Part shown: positions 14,458-21,993 of the stretch, in pieces
Layout: every line of letters begins with the position of its first letter
How positions within the stretch are numbered: the first letter of the stretch is position 1
From: JAUQQI01 sp042408785
GTDB lineage: Bacteria > Chloroflexota > Dehalococcoidia > JAUQQI01
Assembly (NCBI GenBank): GCA_042408785.1
Contig: JBHOQU010000087.1
Span: 1 to 29,689, forward strand
Length of the DNA stretch: 29,689 bases
Reading direction: 5' to 3'
Made by a program: the position numbers and the translations under genes
Notes under the pieces: generated by a model
Databases searched by the model: none
What the model was told of the DNA's origin: nothing
What the model saw: the letters and a program-made list of their open reading frames with translations, nothing else

Positions 14458-14808
14458 TCAGACCAGCTCGAGGCGGGCGACCCTGGCCCCGTCGCCCTTG
14501 CGAAAGCCGAGCTTGATAAGGCGGGTGTAGCCGCCGTTGCGTTCGGCGTAGCGCTTGGCCAGAACGTCGAACACCTTCTGGGCCACCCGCTCGTCGGTCA
14601 GGAAGGCGATGGCCTGACGACGGGCGGCCAGGCTGCCCTCTTTCCCGAGGGTGATGACCCTCTCGGCCAGCCGCCGCGCCGCCCGGGCCTTGGCCTCAGT
14701 CGTCTCGACCTTTTCGTACCGGAGCAGGTCGGTCACCAGGTTCCGAAGCATCAGCATCCGGTGCTCCGTGGGCCGGTTGAACTTTTTGCTCTCAACCCGG
14801 TGTCTCAT
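14458..14808 (-). CDS. rplQ: 50S ribosomal protein L17
   Basis: This 116-residue protein lies at the base of the large subunit near the exit tunnel. MRHRVESKKFNRPTEHRMLMLRNLVTDLL and ITLGKEG are the family signature, and the sequence ends GDGARVARLELV as expected. The ATG overlaps the rpoA stop by four bases (ATGA), coupling the two, as usual at the end of the alpha operon. Confidence 0.97.
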   Translation of the reverse strand: MRHRVESKKFNRPTEHRMLMLRNLVTDLLRYEKVETTEAKARAARRLAERVITLGKEGSLAARRQAIAFLTDERVAQKVFDVLAKRYAERNGGYTRLIKLGFRKGDGARVARLELV

Positions 14809-15809
14809 TCTTCCTCCTCCGGCTCCTCGTCCGGGTAGGCCGTGTAGGTCAGGGGGACCTGACCGGCCTCACCCTCGTCGGGCAGGTAACCCCGCTCCCG
14901 GAGGCGCTGGCGCAGCTCCTCTAAGGACTTGCGCCCGAAGTTGCGGATGGCCAGAAGCTCGTCGTCGCTGCGTTCCACCGCCTCCCCAACCTTGGTAATA
15001 TTGGCCCGCTTCAGGGCGTTGTAGGTGCGGAGGGAGAGGTTGAGCTCCTCGATGGGCAGGTCGTAGATGTGGGGCGGCAACAGCCTGGCCGCCGGCTTCG
15101 CCTCGGTGGTCCGGACCACAGCCCGCCCCACGCCCTTGAACCGGGCAAAATGCCGCTCCAGGATCTCAGCCGCATAGGCCACCGCATCCTGGGGCGTGAT
15201 GGTGCCGTCGGTCCAGACCTCCAGAACCAGCCGCTCGTAGTTGGTGATCTGCCCCACCCGCACGTTCTCTACTGTGAAGTTCACCTTGCGGATAGGCGAA
15301 AAGATGGCGTCGACGGGGATCACCCCGATCACCCCCTGCCCATCCGACTGGGCCGGCCGGTAGCCCCGGCCGACCTCGACGGTGAACTCGGCCGTGAGCC
15401 GGGCATCGGGGGAGTCCAGGGTAGCCAGGTGGAGTTCGGGGTTGACGATTTCGAAGTCGCCGAAGACCTTCAGGTCGGCGGCGGTTACCCGGCCCTCCCC
15501 CTGGGCCTCAAGGAGCAGCCGGCCGGGCCGGTCCGACAGGGCCCGCAGCCGGATCTGCTTGACGTTGAGGATAAACTCCATCACGTCCTCTTTCACGTGG
15601 GGAATGGCCGCAAACTCGTGCTGCACCTGGTCGATGCGCACCGAGGTTACGGCCGCCCCGGGCAGGGAGCTGAGCAACACCCGGCGCAGGGCGTTGCCGA
15701 GGGTGACCCCGTAGCCGCGCTCCAGCGGCTCGGCGGCAAACTTCCCGTAGTTTCCTTCAATTTCAACCACCCGGATTTGGGGTTCGGTGATTTCGACCTG
15801 CAAGTCCAT
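14805..15809 (-). CDS. rpoA: DNA-directed RNA polymerase subunit alpha
   Basis: This is the RNA polymerase assembly subunit, about 334 residues. The N-terminal domain shows YGKFAAEPLERGYGVTLGNALRRVLLSSLPG, the dimerisation helix. The C-terminal domain carries IEELNLSLRTYNALKRANI and IRNFGRKSLEEL, the surfaces that contact UP elements and activators. A short acidic tail (DEEPEEEE) follows. I chose ATG at 15807-15809 (MDLQVEITEP), which lies just after a GGGAGGGG tract. A TTG at 15866 would overlap rpsD and add 19 nonconserved residues. It sits between rpsD and rplQ in the standard alpha operon order. Confidence 0.96.
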   Translation of the reverse strand: MDLQVEITEPQIRVVEIEGNYGKFAAEPLERGYGVTLGNALRRVLLSSLPGAAVTSVRIDQVQHEFAAIPHVKEDVMEFILNVKQIRLRALSDRPGRLLLEAQGEGRVTAADLKVFGDFEIVNPELHLATLDSPDARLTAEFTVEVGRGYRPAQSDGQGVIGVIPVDAIFSPIRKVNFTVENVRVGQITNYERLVLEVWTDGTITPQDAVAYAAEILERHFARFKGVGRAVVRTTEAKPAARLLPPHIYDLPIEELNLSLRTYNALKRANITKVGEAVERSDDELLAIRNFGRKSLEELRQRLRERGYLPDEGEAGQVPLTYTAYPDEEPEEEE

Positions 15810-15846
15810 CCCCTCCCGTTGCGGGACCCGTAAGGGCCCGGTAAAA

Positions 15847-16473
15847 CTATCTCGAGTAGTACTCAACGATCAGCGCCTCATTGACCCTGGTGTCGATCTC
15901 CGCCCGGCTCGGCAGGTAGAGGACCCGGCCGGTGAGGTTTTCCGGGTCGAGGCTGAGCCAGTTGGGCGGGGTATACGTCTTAAGAAACTCCCGCCGCTGC
16001 TTGAAGTACTCCAGGTCCCGGCTCGAGTCCATCACGCTTACCACGTCACCGGGCTCCACCAGGGTCGACGGCACATTGTTGCGCCGGCCGTTAAGGGCAA
16101 AGTGGCCGTGGGTTACCAGCTGCCGAGCCTGCCGACGGGAGTCGGCAAACCCCAGCCGGTAGACCACATTGTCCAGCCGCCGCTCCAGAAGCTGCAGGAG
16201 GTTTTCGCCGGTAACCCCTGGCATCCGCTCCGCCTCCGCGAAGAAGCGGCGGAACTGCTCCTCCATGAGCCCGTAGGTGAACCTGGCCTTCTGCTTCTCC
16301 CGCAGCCGAATACCGTACTCTGAAAGCTTGCGCCGCCGCATACCGTGCTGGCCCGGGGCATAGCGGCGCCGCTCCAGGGGGCACTTGGGGGTGAGGCACT
16401 TTTCGCCCTTAAGGTAAAGCTTCTCGCCCACCCGGCGGCAGATGCGGCAGACCGGTCCGGTGTATCGTCCCAT
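15847..16473 (-). CDS. rpsD: 30S ribosomal protein S4 (zinc-binding form)
   Basis: This primary 16S rRNA-binding protein has 208 residues. The N-terminal zinc site uses Cys9, Cys12, Cys26 and Cys31 (CRIC...CLTPKC), the C+ form common in thermophiles and Gram-positive lineages. The S4 RNA-binding domain reads RRLDNVVYRLGFADSRRQARQLVTHGHFALNG. In many bacteria S4 represses its own operon through a leader; nothing in the short rpsK-rpsD spacer clearly resembles that target. It is followed by rpoA after 37 bases. Confidence 0.97.
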   Translation of the reverse strand: MGRYTGPVCRICRRVGEKLYLKGEKCLTPKCPLERRRYAPGQHGMRRRKLSEYGIRLREKQKARFTYGLMEEQFRRFFAEAERMPGVTGENLLQLLERRLDNVVYRLGFADSRRQARQLVTHGHFALNGRRNNVPSTLVEPGDVVSVMDSSRDLEYFKQRREFLKTYTPPNWLSLDPENLTGRVLYLPSRAEIDTRVNEALIVEYYSR

Positions 16474-16493
16474 CGCTAAAAGACCTCCAAAGC

Positions 16494-16889
16494 TCAGACC
16501 CGGCGGCGCTTGGGCGGCCGGCAGCCGTTGTGGGGAATCGGGGTCACGTCTACGATACTGGTTATTTGCAGGCCGCTGGCCTGGAGCGCCCGGATGGCCG
16601 CCTCCCGGCCGCTGCCGGGTCCCTTGACAAAAACGTCCACCTGCCGCACGCCGTACTCCTGGGCCTTGCGGGCCGCATATTCGGCGGCCAGCTGGGCGGC
16701 ATAGGGCGTTCCCTTCCGGGCACCCTTAAACCCGGCCGTGCCCGCGCTGCCCCAGCAGAGCACGTTGCCGTTCGGGTCCGTAATGGTAACAATGGTGTTG
16801 TTAAAAGTAGACTGGATGTAGGCCCGGCCGTGAGGGACAATCCGCCGCTCCCGCCGAGCCTTACCCCGCTGACGCCTTCTTTCAGCCAT
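16494..16889 (-). CDS. rpsK: 30S ribosomal protein S11
   Basis: This platform protein contacts the mRNA Shine-Dalgarno region. It has 131 residues from ATG 16887-16889. The motifs YIQSTFNNTIVTITDPNGNVLCWGSAGTAGFKGARKGTPYAAQLAA and the C-terminal DVTPIPHNGCRPPKRRRV are canonical, including the Asn-Gly site that becomes isoaspartate in E. coli. A GTG at 16901 would add four residues, but AGAGGTGG is better spaced for the ATG. It lies 21 bases after the rpsM stop. Confidence 0.96.
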   Translation of the reverse strand: MAERRRQRGKARRERRIVPHGRAYIQSTFNNTIVTITDPNGNVLCWGSAGTAGFKGARKGTPYAAQLAAEYAARKAQEYGVRQVDVFVKGPGSGREAAIRALQASGLQITSIVDVTPIPHNGCRPPKRRRV

Positions 16890-16910
16890 GGCTTTAACCA
16901 CCTCTCAAGA

Positions 16911-17297
16911 TTACTTCCTGGGTCCGCGCCGCCGGCCCCGACCGGCCACCGTCTTCCGGGGCCCCTTGCGGGTCCGGGCATTGGTGCGGGTCCGCTGGCC
17001 CCGAACCGGCAGGTTCCGCCGGTGGCGGAGGCCCCGGTAGCAGCCGATCTCGATCAGCCGGCGAATATTCATATTAACTTCCCGGCGCAGGTCGCCTTCG
17101 ACCTTGTAGTTGCGCTCGATGGCATCCCGCAGCCGGGTAATTTCGTCCTCGGTAAGGTCCTTGACCCGGGTATCAGGATTCACACCAGTGTCGGCGAGAA
17201 TCTTTTTGCTTAATGACGGCCCAATCCCGTAGATATACGTTAAGGCCACTTCGACCCGCTTATTTCGGGGCAGGTCTACGCCGGCAATACGTGCCAT
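16911..17297 (-). CDS. rpsM: 30S ribosomal protein S13
   Basis: This head protein forms bridges to the large subunit. It has 128 residues. ARIAGVDLPRNKRVEVALTYIYGIG and the Arg-rich YRGLRHRRNLPVRGQRTRTNARTRKGP are the family hallmarks. The lysine/arginine tail (TVAGRGRRRGPRK) reaches the tRNA sites. It follows rpmJ closely (10 bases), giving the usual infA-rpmJ-rpsM order. Confidence 0.97.
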   Translation of the reverse strand: MARIAGVDLPRNKRVEVALTYIYGIGPSLSKKILADTGVNPDTRVKDLTEDEITRLRDAIERNYKVEGDLRREVNMNIRRLIEIGCYRGLRHRRNLPVRGQRTRTNARTRKGPRKTVAGRGRRRGPRK

Positions 17298-17307
17298 CGC
17301 CGTCTCC

Positions 17308-17421
17308 TTAACCCTGGCGCTGCTTGTGCTTTGGGTTCTTGCAGATCACCCGAACAACCCCGTGGCGTCGGATGATCTTGCAGTTTTCGCACCTTCGCTT
17401 TACGGAAGCCTGAACTTTCAT
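17308..17421 (-). CDS. rpmJ: 50S ribosomal protein L36 (zinc-binding form)
   Basis: This is a 37-residue gene read directly from the sequence: MKVQASVKRRCENCKIIRRH, then GVVRVICKNPKHKQRQG, with a TAA stop at 17308-17310. The zinc ribbon ligands Cys11, Cys14, Cys27 and His32 are all present, so this is the zinc-dependent form rather than the C-minus paralogue. The position between infA and rpsM is the conserved one. The start ATG at 17419-17421 is unambiguous from length and homology. Confidence 0.97.
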   Translation of the reverse strand: MKVQASVKRRCENCKIIRRHGVVRVICKNPKHKQRQG

Positions 17422-17455
17422 GCCAAATCACCCTCCGCTGGGCCTCAGGCGCGGG

Positions 17456-17674
17456 CTACCTGAGCCGGTAAGTTATCCGGCCGCGGGTCAGGTCGTAGGG
17501 CGAAAGCTCCACCAGAACCCGGTCGCCCGGGGCGATCCGGATAAAGTGCATGCGCATCTTCCCGGAGGCGTGGGCCAGCACCTGGTGCCCGTTGGCCAGC
17601 TCGACCCGGAACATCGCGTTCGGTAGGGCTTCCACCACGACGCCTTCGACCTCGATTTTCTCTTTCTTCGGCAT
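17456..17674 (-). CDS. infA: Translation initiation factor IF-1
   Basis: This S1/OB-fold factor binds the ribosomal A site during initiation. It has 72 residues: MPKKEKIEVEGVVVEALPNA, then the OB core MFRVELANGHQVLAHASGKMRMHFIRI, then GDRVLVELSPYDLTRGRITYRLR. ATG at 17672-17674 gives the standard length. A GTG 18 bases earlier would overlap the map stop. The upstream ribosome binding site is weak, suggesting coupling to map. The KOW-domain gene found between map and infA in many Firmicutes is missing. Confidence 0.96.
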   Translation of the reverse strand: MPKKEKIEVEGVVVEALPNAMFRVELANGHQVLAHASGKMRMHFIRIAPGDRVLVELSPYDLTRGRITYRLR

Positions 17675-17678
17675 AACT

Positions 17679-18443
17679 TTAAAGGCTACCACCGTCGAGG
17701 GTGGTAAGGATTTCGGCCTCGCCGTTGGTTATGGCAATGGTGTGCTCGGCGTGGGCCGCCAGGGTCCCGTCGGCGGTAACCACCGTCCACCCGTCGGCCA
17801 GCACCCGGGTCCGCCAGTCGCCCACCACCAGCATCGGCTCGATGGCCAGCACCATCCCCTTGCGCAGGACGATGCCGGTCCCGGGCCGGCCGTAGTTGGG
17901 CACCGGCGGCTCCTCGTGCATCTCCCGGCCGATGCCGTGGCCGACGTACTCCCGCACCACCGAGTAGCCGCGGCTTTCGGCGTAGGACTGGATCGCCCAC
18001 GAGATGTCCCCAAGCCGCGCCCCGGCCTTTGCCGCCCGGATGCCGGCCAGGAGGGCCTCTTCGGTGGTCCTGATAAGCCGCTCGGCCTCGGGGCTGACCT
18101 TGCCCACGCCCACCGTTATGGCCGCATCGGCCTGGTAGCCTTTATAAATAACCCCAAGGTCGATGCTGACGATATCCCCCTCCTCCAGGACCCGGCGTCC
18201 CGGAATACCGTGCACGATTTCTTCGTTTACCGACACGCAGACGGCCGCAGGGAAGCCGCGGTAGCCCAGAAACGACGGGTAGACGCCCCGGCGGTCAAAT
18301 TCCTCGCGGACGAACCGGTCGATCTCGGCCGTGTTCAGGCCCGGCCGGATCCGTTCGACCAGTTTCTGGAGAACCTCGGCTAGGATGCGGCCGCCCTGTC
18401 GGATCAGCCCGATTTCCCGATCCGATTTCAGGACAACGGCCAT
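17679..18443 (-). CDS. map: Methionine aminopeptidase, type I
   Basis: This enzyme removes the initiator methionine from new proteins. It has 254 residues. The metal and active-site residues line up as His79, Asp95, Asp106, His169 (YVGHGIGREMHEEP), Glu202 (LAIEPML) and Glu233 (AEHTIAI), almost the same numbering as the E. coli enzyme. AGGAG lies six bases before the ATG. An exact TATAAT (18454-18459, minus strand) precedes it but has no -35 partner, so internal transcription is uncertain. The gene lies 37 bases after adk in the conserved secY-adk-map order. Confidence 0.97.
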   Translation of the reverse strand: MAVVLKSDREIGLIRQGGRILAEVLQKLVERIRPGLNTAEIDRFVREEFDRRGVYPSFLGYRGFPAAVCVSVNEEIVHGIPGRRVLEEGDIVSIDLGVIYKGYQADAAITVGVGKVSPEAERLIRTTEEALLAGIRAAKAGARLGDISWAIQSYAESRGYSVVREYVGHGIGREMHEEPPVPNYGRPGTGIVLRKGMVLAIEPMLVVGDWRTRVLADGWTVVTADGTLAAHAEHTIAITNGEAEILTTLDGGSL

Positions 18444-18480
18444 GCCAACTCCTATTATACCCCGCCGCCGCGCCTCACCG

Positions 18481-19146
18481 CTATCCCGCCAGCACCCGGT
18501 CCGCCGCGGCCTCCAGCTCCCGAAAGACCGCCTCGATGGGCTGCTCGCCGTTCACTTCCACTAAGACGCCCCGGGCCCGGTAGTATTCTAAAACGGGCAT
18601 GGTCTGCTCCCGGAAGACCTCAAAACGGCGGCGCAAGGTCTCGGGACTCTCGTCCGCCCGCTGGTAAAGCTCCCCGCCGCAGACGTCGCACCTACCCGGC
18701 ACCCGGGGCGGGTTGGTTTCCAGGTTGTAGGTCGCCTGGCAGTTGCGACAGACCCACCGGCCCTGAACCCGCCGCCCAGCTTCGGCTTCGGAGATGTAAA
18801 TGTAGAACACCAGGTCGACACCCGAACCCTGCTCGGCCAGGGCCCGTTCCAGCGCTTCGGCCTGGGGGATGGTTCGGGGGAAGCCGTCGAGCACCGCCCC
18901 CCGTTCGGCGTCCGGCCGGCTCAGCCGCTCCAGCACCATTTTGACGGTGACGTCGTCGGGCACGTAGAGGCCCCGCTCCATATACTCCTTGGCGATCCGG
19001 CCAAGCTCGGTCCCGGCTTCCACATGCTGGCGGAAGATGTCCCCCGAGGCGATGTAGGCCAGCCCCAGCTTTGCCGCCAGCCGGCGGCCCTGAGTCCCCT
19101 TTCCGGCACCCGGGGGCCCAAAAATGAGGATATACCTGGGCCTCAT
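18481..19146 (-). CDS. adk: Adenylate kinase (zinc-LID form)
   Basis: This enzyme interconverts ATP, AMP and ADP. It has 221 residues. The P-loop is GPPGAGKGT (10-18), and the AMP site includes the DGFPRT motif (87-92). The long LID domain holds a four-cysteine zinc site at Cys133, Cys136, Cys153 and Cys156, the structural form typical of Gram-positive and thermophilic bacteria rather than enterics. The ATG overlaps the secY stop by four bases (ATGA), so it is coupled to secY. Confidence 0.97.
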   Translation of the reverse strand: MRPRYILIFGPPGAGKGTQGRRLAAKLGLAYIASGDIFRQHVEAGTELGRIAKEYMERGLYVPDDVTVKMVLERLSRPDAERGAVLDGFPRTIPQAEALERALAEQGSGVDLVFYIYISEAEAGRRVQGRWVCRNCQATYNLETNPPRVPGRCDVCGGELYQRADESPETLRRRFEVFREQTMPVLEYYRARGVLVEVNGEQPIEAVFRELEAAADRVLAG

Positions 19147-20441
19147 TTAAGAAAGCCCTCGTAGCGGCGCATGAGAAGCTGGGCCTCGAACTGCCGCATC
19201 GTCTCCAGCACCACGCTTACGACGATGATCAGGCCGCTACTGCTGATCTGCAGGGCCTGAACGTTGGTCACCAGCTGGGCCGGGTACGGAATCACCGCCA
19301 CGACCCCAAGAAAGAGGGCCCCGGCCCAGGTGATCCGAACAAGCACCCGGGTAAGGTACTCCTGGGTAGGCCGGCCCGGCCGGATGCCCGGTATAAACCC
19401 GCCCTGCCGCTGCAGGTGCTCGGCCAGGTTCTGCTGCTGCCAGATAACCAGCGTATAAAAGAACGTGAAGGCAACCACCAGGATGAAGTACATTATCCAG
19501 TAAAAGATGTTGGCCGGGTCGAAGAACCACTGAACCGTCCGGGCCACGTTCCGGAACCACTCGGGTTCGGCGAAGACGAAGTAGCTGGCGATGGTCCCCG
19601 GCAGAAGCATTATCGAGACCGCAAAGATGAGGGGAATCATCCCGGCCATGTTCACCCGCAGGGGGATGTGGGTGGACGCCCCCCCGTAGAGCCGTCCGCC
19701 CCGGACCCGGCGGGCGTACTGGACGGGAATCCGCCGCTGGGCCTCCTGGAAGAAAACGATGGTAGCCACGGTGAGCACCCCGATCACGCCGAAGGCCAGC
19801 AGGCCCAAAAGCTGGTCAGTCGCCAGCAGCGACCGGCCCACCAGCTGGGGCAGGGAGGCGACGATTCCGCCGAAAATGATTATGGACACCCCGTTGCCGA
19901 TGCCGTGCTGGGTGATGAGCTGGCCCAGCCAGACCAGGAGCATCGTCCCGGCCGTAAGGGTGATTACCGCCGAGAGGGTGGGCAAGAGGGCCTCCCCCGT
20001 GAACCCCACCTGTCGGACCAGCGAGGTCGACTGGTTGTGCAGGACGACCAGCTGGCCGTAGCCCTGGAGGGCGGCCAGCGGAATCGTAAGCAGGTAGGTG
20101 TACTGGTTGATGCGGCTGCGGCCGTACTCCCCCTCTTTGGAGAGGGCCTCCAGCTGGGGGATGAGGGGAATGAGCAGCTGCATCACGATGGAGGCCGTGA
20201 TGTAGGGGTAAACCCCCATCGCGGCGATGCTGAAGTTGCGCATGGCCCCCCCGCTGAAGAGGTCGAGCATGCCCAGGAGGGGGCTGGTCTGAAAGAGCTG
20301 CTGCATCGCCCGGACGTCCACGCCGGGGAGAGGGATGTGGGCGATGAACCGGAAAATTATCAGAATAATGAACGTAAAAATCAGCCGCTGCCGGAGGTCC
20401 GGCAGGCGCAGGGCGGCCAGCACCGCCTCAAGGAGCTGCAT
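19143..20441 (-). CDS. secY: Preprotein translocase subunit SecY
   Basis: This is the channel subunit of the Sec translocon, 432 residues with the expected ten membrane helices. The plug-region start (HIPLPGVDVRAMQQLF), GGAMRNFSIAAMGVYPYITASIVMQLL, RVNMAGMIPLIFA and the C-terminal ALQISSSGLIIVVSVVLETMRQFEAQLLMRRYEGFL are all family hallmarks. It follows rplO by three bases in the normal spc operon position. Confidence 0.97.
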   Translation of the reverse strand: MQLLEAVLAALRLPDLRQRLIFTFIILIIFRFIAHIPLPGVDVRAMQQLFQTSPLLGMLDLFSGGAMRNFSIAAMGVYPYITASIVMQLLIPLIPQLEALSKEGEYGRSRINQYTYLLTIPLAALQGYGQLVVLHNQSTSLVRQVGFTGEALLPTLSAVITLTAGTMLLVWLGQLITQHGIGNGVSIIIFGGIVASLPQLVGRSLLATDQLLGLLAFGVIGVLTVATIVFFQEAQRRIPVQYARRVRGGRLYGGASTHIPLRVNMAGMIPLIFAVSIMLLPGTIASYFVFAEPEWFRNVARTVQWFFDPANIFYWIMYFILVVAFTFFYTLVIWQQQNLAEHLQRQGGFIPGIRPGRPTQEYLTRVLVRITWAGALFLGVVAVIPYPAQLVTNVQALQISSSGLIIVVSVVLETMRQFEAQLLMRRYEGFLK

Positions 20442-20444
20442 CCT

Positions 20445-20903
20445 TTAGCTCCCCGGGCCAACCTCTTCGGCCCGCCCGCCCGCGGCTTCGATCTTGGCCC
20501 TGGCCGCGGCCGAAAACTTGTGGGCCTGGACCACCAGCGGCCGGTCGAGGTCGCCGTCTCCCAGCACCTTCACCGGCAGGTCGGCTTTCACCAGACCCGC
20601 CGCCCGCAGAAGCTCCGGCGTGACCACGGTGTTCGGCTCGAACCGGCGCAGGTCCCTGACGTTCACCTCGGCGTATTCCACCGGGTAAATCGGCCCCCGG
20701 AAGTCCCAGCCCCGGTACTTGGGGGCCCGGTTGGCCCGGAAGCTCATACCCCGAAAGTGGGGCGGGATGTTGTCCCCGGACCGAACTTTCTGCCCCTTTA
20801 TGCCCTTTCCGGCGTAGGAGCCCTGCCCGGCCGCATCCCCCCGGCCGACCCGTTTGCGGGGCCGGCGGGAGCCGGGTGCCGGCTTAAGGTCGTGAATCCT
20901 CAC
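20445..20903 (-). CDS. rplO: 50S ribosomal protein L15 (atypical central loop)
   Basis: This is a 152-residue late-assembly 50S protein. The N-terminal tail RIHDLKPAPGSRRPRKRVGRG and the glycine-rich loop GDAAGQGSYAGKGIKGQKVRSGDN identify it, as does VNVRDLRRFEPNTVVTPELLRAAGLV. The usual FEGGQxPLxRRLPKRGF segment is replaced by HFRGMSFRANRAPKYRGW; the other two frames do not restore it, so it is not a frameshift. The start is GTG at 20901-20903, with GGAGGAG at 20908-20914. A longer open frame upstream only shadows rpmD. It overlaps rpmD by 20 bases. Confidence 0.94.
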   Translation of the reverse strand: MRIHDLKPAPGSRRPRKRVGRGDAAGQGSYAGKGIKGQKVRSGDNIPPHFRGMSFRANRAPKYRGWDFRGPIYPVEYAEVNVRDLRRFEPNTVVTPELLRAAGLVKADLPVKVLGDGDLDRPLVVQAHKFSAAARAKIEAAGGRAEEVGPGS

Positions 20904-21081
20904 GTATCTCCTCCACCTTGAGCAGGTATCTGACCTGTTGGACCATTCCGCGGATTTCCGGCCGGTCCTCGTGGACCACCGTCTGGTGGAGCCGCCGCAG
21001 GCCCAGGGCCCGCACCGTCCGCCGGTGGCGCTCGGGGTGGCCAATAACGCTGCGCACCAGGGTAACCTTAAGCTTGCCCAT
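20884..21081 (-). CDS. rpmD: 50S ribosomal protein L30
   Basis: This is a small 65-residue protein with the L30 ferredoxin-like fold: KLKVTLVRSVIGHPERHRRT, then VRALGLRRLHQTVVHEDRPEIRGMVQQVRYLLKVEE. It sits between rpsE and rplO as in other spc operons. Its last 20 bases overlap the rplO start, and the rplO ribosome binding site is inside its coding region, so rplO translation depends on passage through rpmD. Confidence 0.96.
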   Translation of the reverse strand: MGKLKVTLVRSVIGHPERHRRTVRALGLRRLHQTVVHEDRPEIRGMVQQVRYLLKVEEIREDSRP

Positions 21082-21082
21082 C

Positions 21083-21613
21083 TCAGGCCTGCCCCCCCGG
21101 CACGTAGACCTTTAGGGGCTTACCCCGCTTTTCGGACTCCCGCTCGGGGTCCTTGAGCATCCGGAGACCCTCGAGGGTGGCCTGGGCCACGTTGATGGGG
21201 TTTCGGCTCCCCAGCGACTTGCTCAGGATATCCTTGATACCGGCCAGCTCCACCACGGCCCGAACCGGCCCGCCGGCGATCACCCCGGTGCCCGGGGCGG
21301 CCGGCTTCATCAAGACCTGCGAGGCCTTGAACTTGGAAACCACCGCGTGGGGGATGGTCGTCCCGATGATGGGCACCTTAATCAGGTTCTTTTTGGCCCT
21401 TTCGATCCCCTTGCGGATGGCCTCCGGAACCTCCCGGGCCTTACCCAGGCCGACCCCCACGTGCCCCTGCCCGTCGCCGACAACGACGAGGGCACTGAAG
21501 CTGAAGTGGCGGCCGCCCTTAACCACCTTGGCCACCCGCCGAATATGGACGACCCTTTCCTGAAGCTGGAGCCCCTCCGGGTTTATCCGCTCTTCAGCCG
21601 GGATCTCCACCAT
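21083..21613 (-). CDS. rpsE: 30S ribosomal protein S5
   Basis: This is a decoding-fidelity protein near the mRNA entry, 176 residues. The double-stranded RNA-binding-like core VVHIRRVAKVVKGGRHFSFSALVVVGDGQGHVGVGLGKAREVPEAIRKG is intact, and the C-terminal domain (GTGVIAGGPVRAVVELAGIKDILSKSLGSRNPINVAQAT) is complete. The lysine-rich end KRGKPLKVYVPGGQA is slightly longer than in E. coli. It lies 13 bases after rplR. Confidence 0.97.
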   Translation of the reverse strand: MVEIPAEERINPEGLQLQERVVHIRRVAKVVKGGRHFSFSALVVVGDGQGHVGVGLGKAREVPEAIRKGIERAKKNLIKVPIIGTTIPHAVVSKFKASQVLMKPAAPGTGVIAGGPVRAVVELAGIKDILSKSLGSRNPINVAQATLEGLRMLKDPERESEKRGKPLKVYVPGGQA

Positions 21614-21626
21614 TTGCGTTCACCAC

Positions 21627-21992
21627 CTAAAATTGTAACCCGGCGGCCCGGGCCCCATCGGCCAGGGCCTTCACCCGGCCGTGGTATTTAAAGCCGCCCC
21701 GGTCGAAGACAACCCGGGTTATGCCGGCGGCCAGCGCCCGCCGCCCCAGGGCCTCCCCGACCACCCGGGCCGCATCCGTCTTCCGCAGGCCCTTAACCTT
21801 CTCCCGGATCTCCGGGTCCAATGTGGAGGCCGAGACCAGGGTATGGCCCCGGACGTCGTCAATTATCTGAGCGTAGATGTGGTTCAGGCTCCGGAAAACG
21901 GCCAGCCGGGGCCGGTCAGGGGTCCCGAAGACCTTTTTTCGGACCCGCAGGTGCCGGCGCAGCCGCCGCTCCCGGGGAGTAACCTTGGCCAT
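21627..21992 (-). CDS. rplR: 50S ribosomal protein L18
   Basis: This is a 5S rRNA-binding protein of 121 residues. The basic N-terminus VTPRERRLRRHLRVRKKV is followed by the family core RPRLAVFRSLNHIYAQIIDDVRGHTLVSASTL and the terminal ITRVVFDRGGFKYHGRVKALADGARAAGL. Its ribosome binding site (GGGAGG) falls inside the lysine-glycine tail of rplF, whose stop is one base upstream. Confidence 0.97.
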   Translation of the reverse strand: MAKVTPRERRLRRHLRVRKKVFGTPDRPRLAVFRSLNHIYAQIIDDVRGHTLVSASTLDPEIREKVKGLRKTDAARVVGEALGRRALAAGITRVVFDRGGFKYHGRVKALADGARAAGLQF

Positions 21993-21993
21993 T

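Noticed and set aside
15810..15866. Longer rpoA beginning at TTG 15866
   Set aside because: It would overlap the rpsD stop and add 19 residues absent from other alpha subunits; the ATG at 15809 gives the standard MDLQVEITEP-type start.
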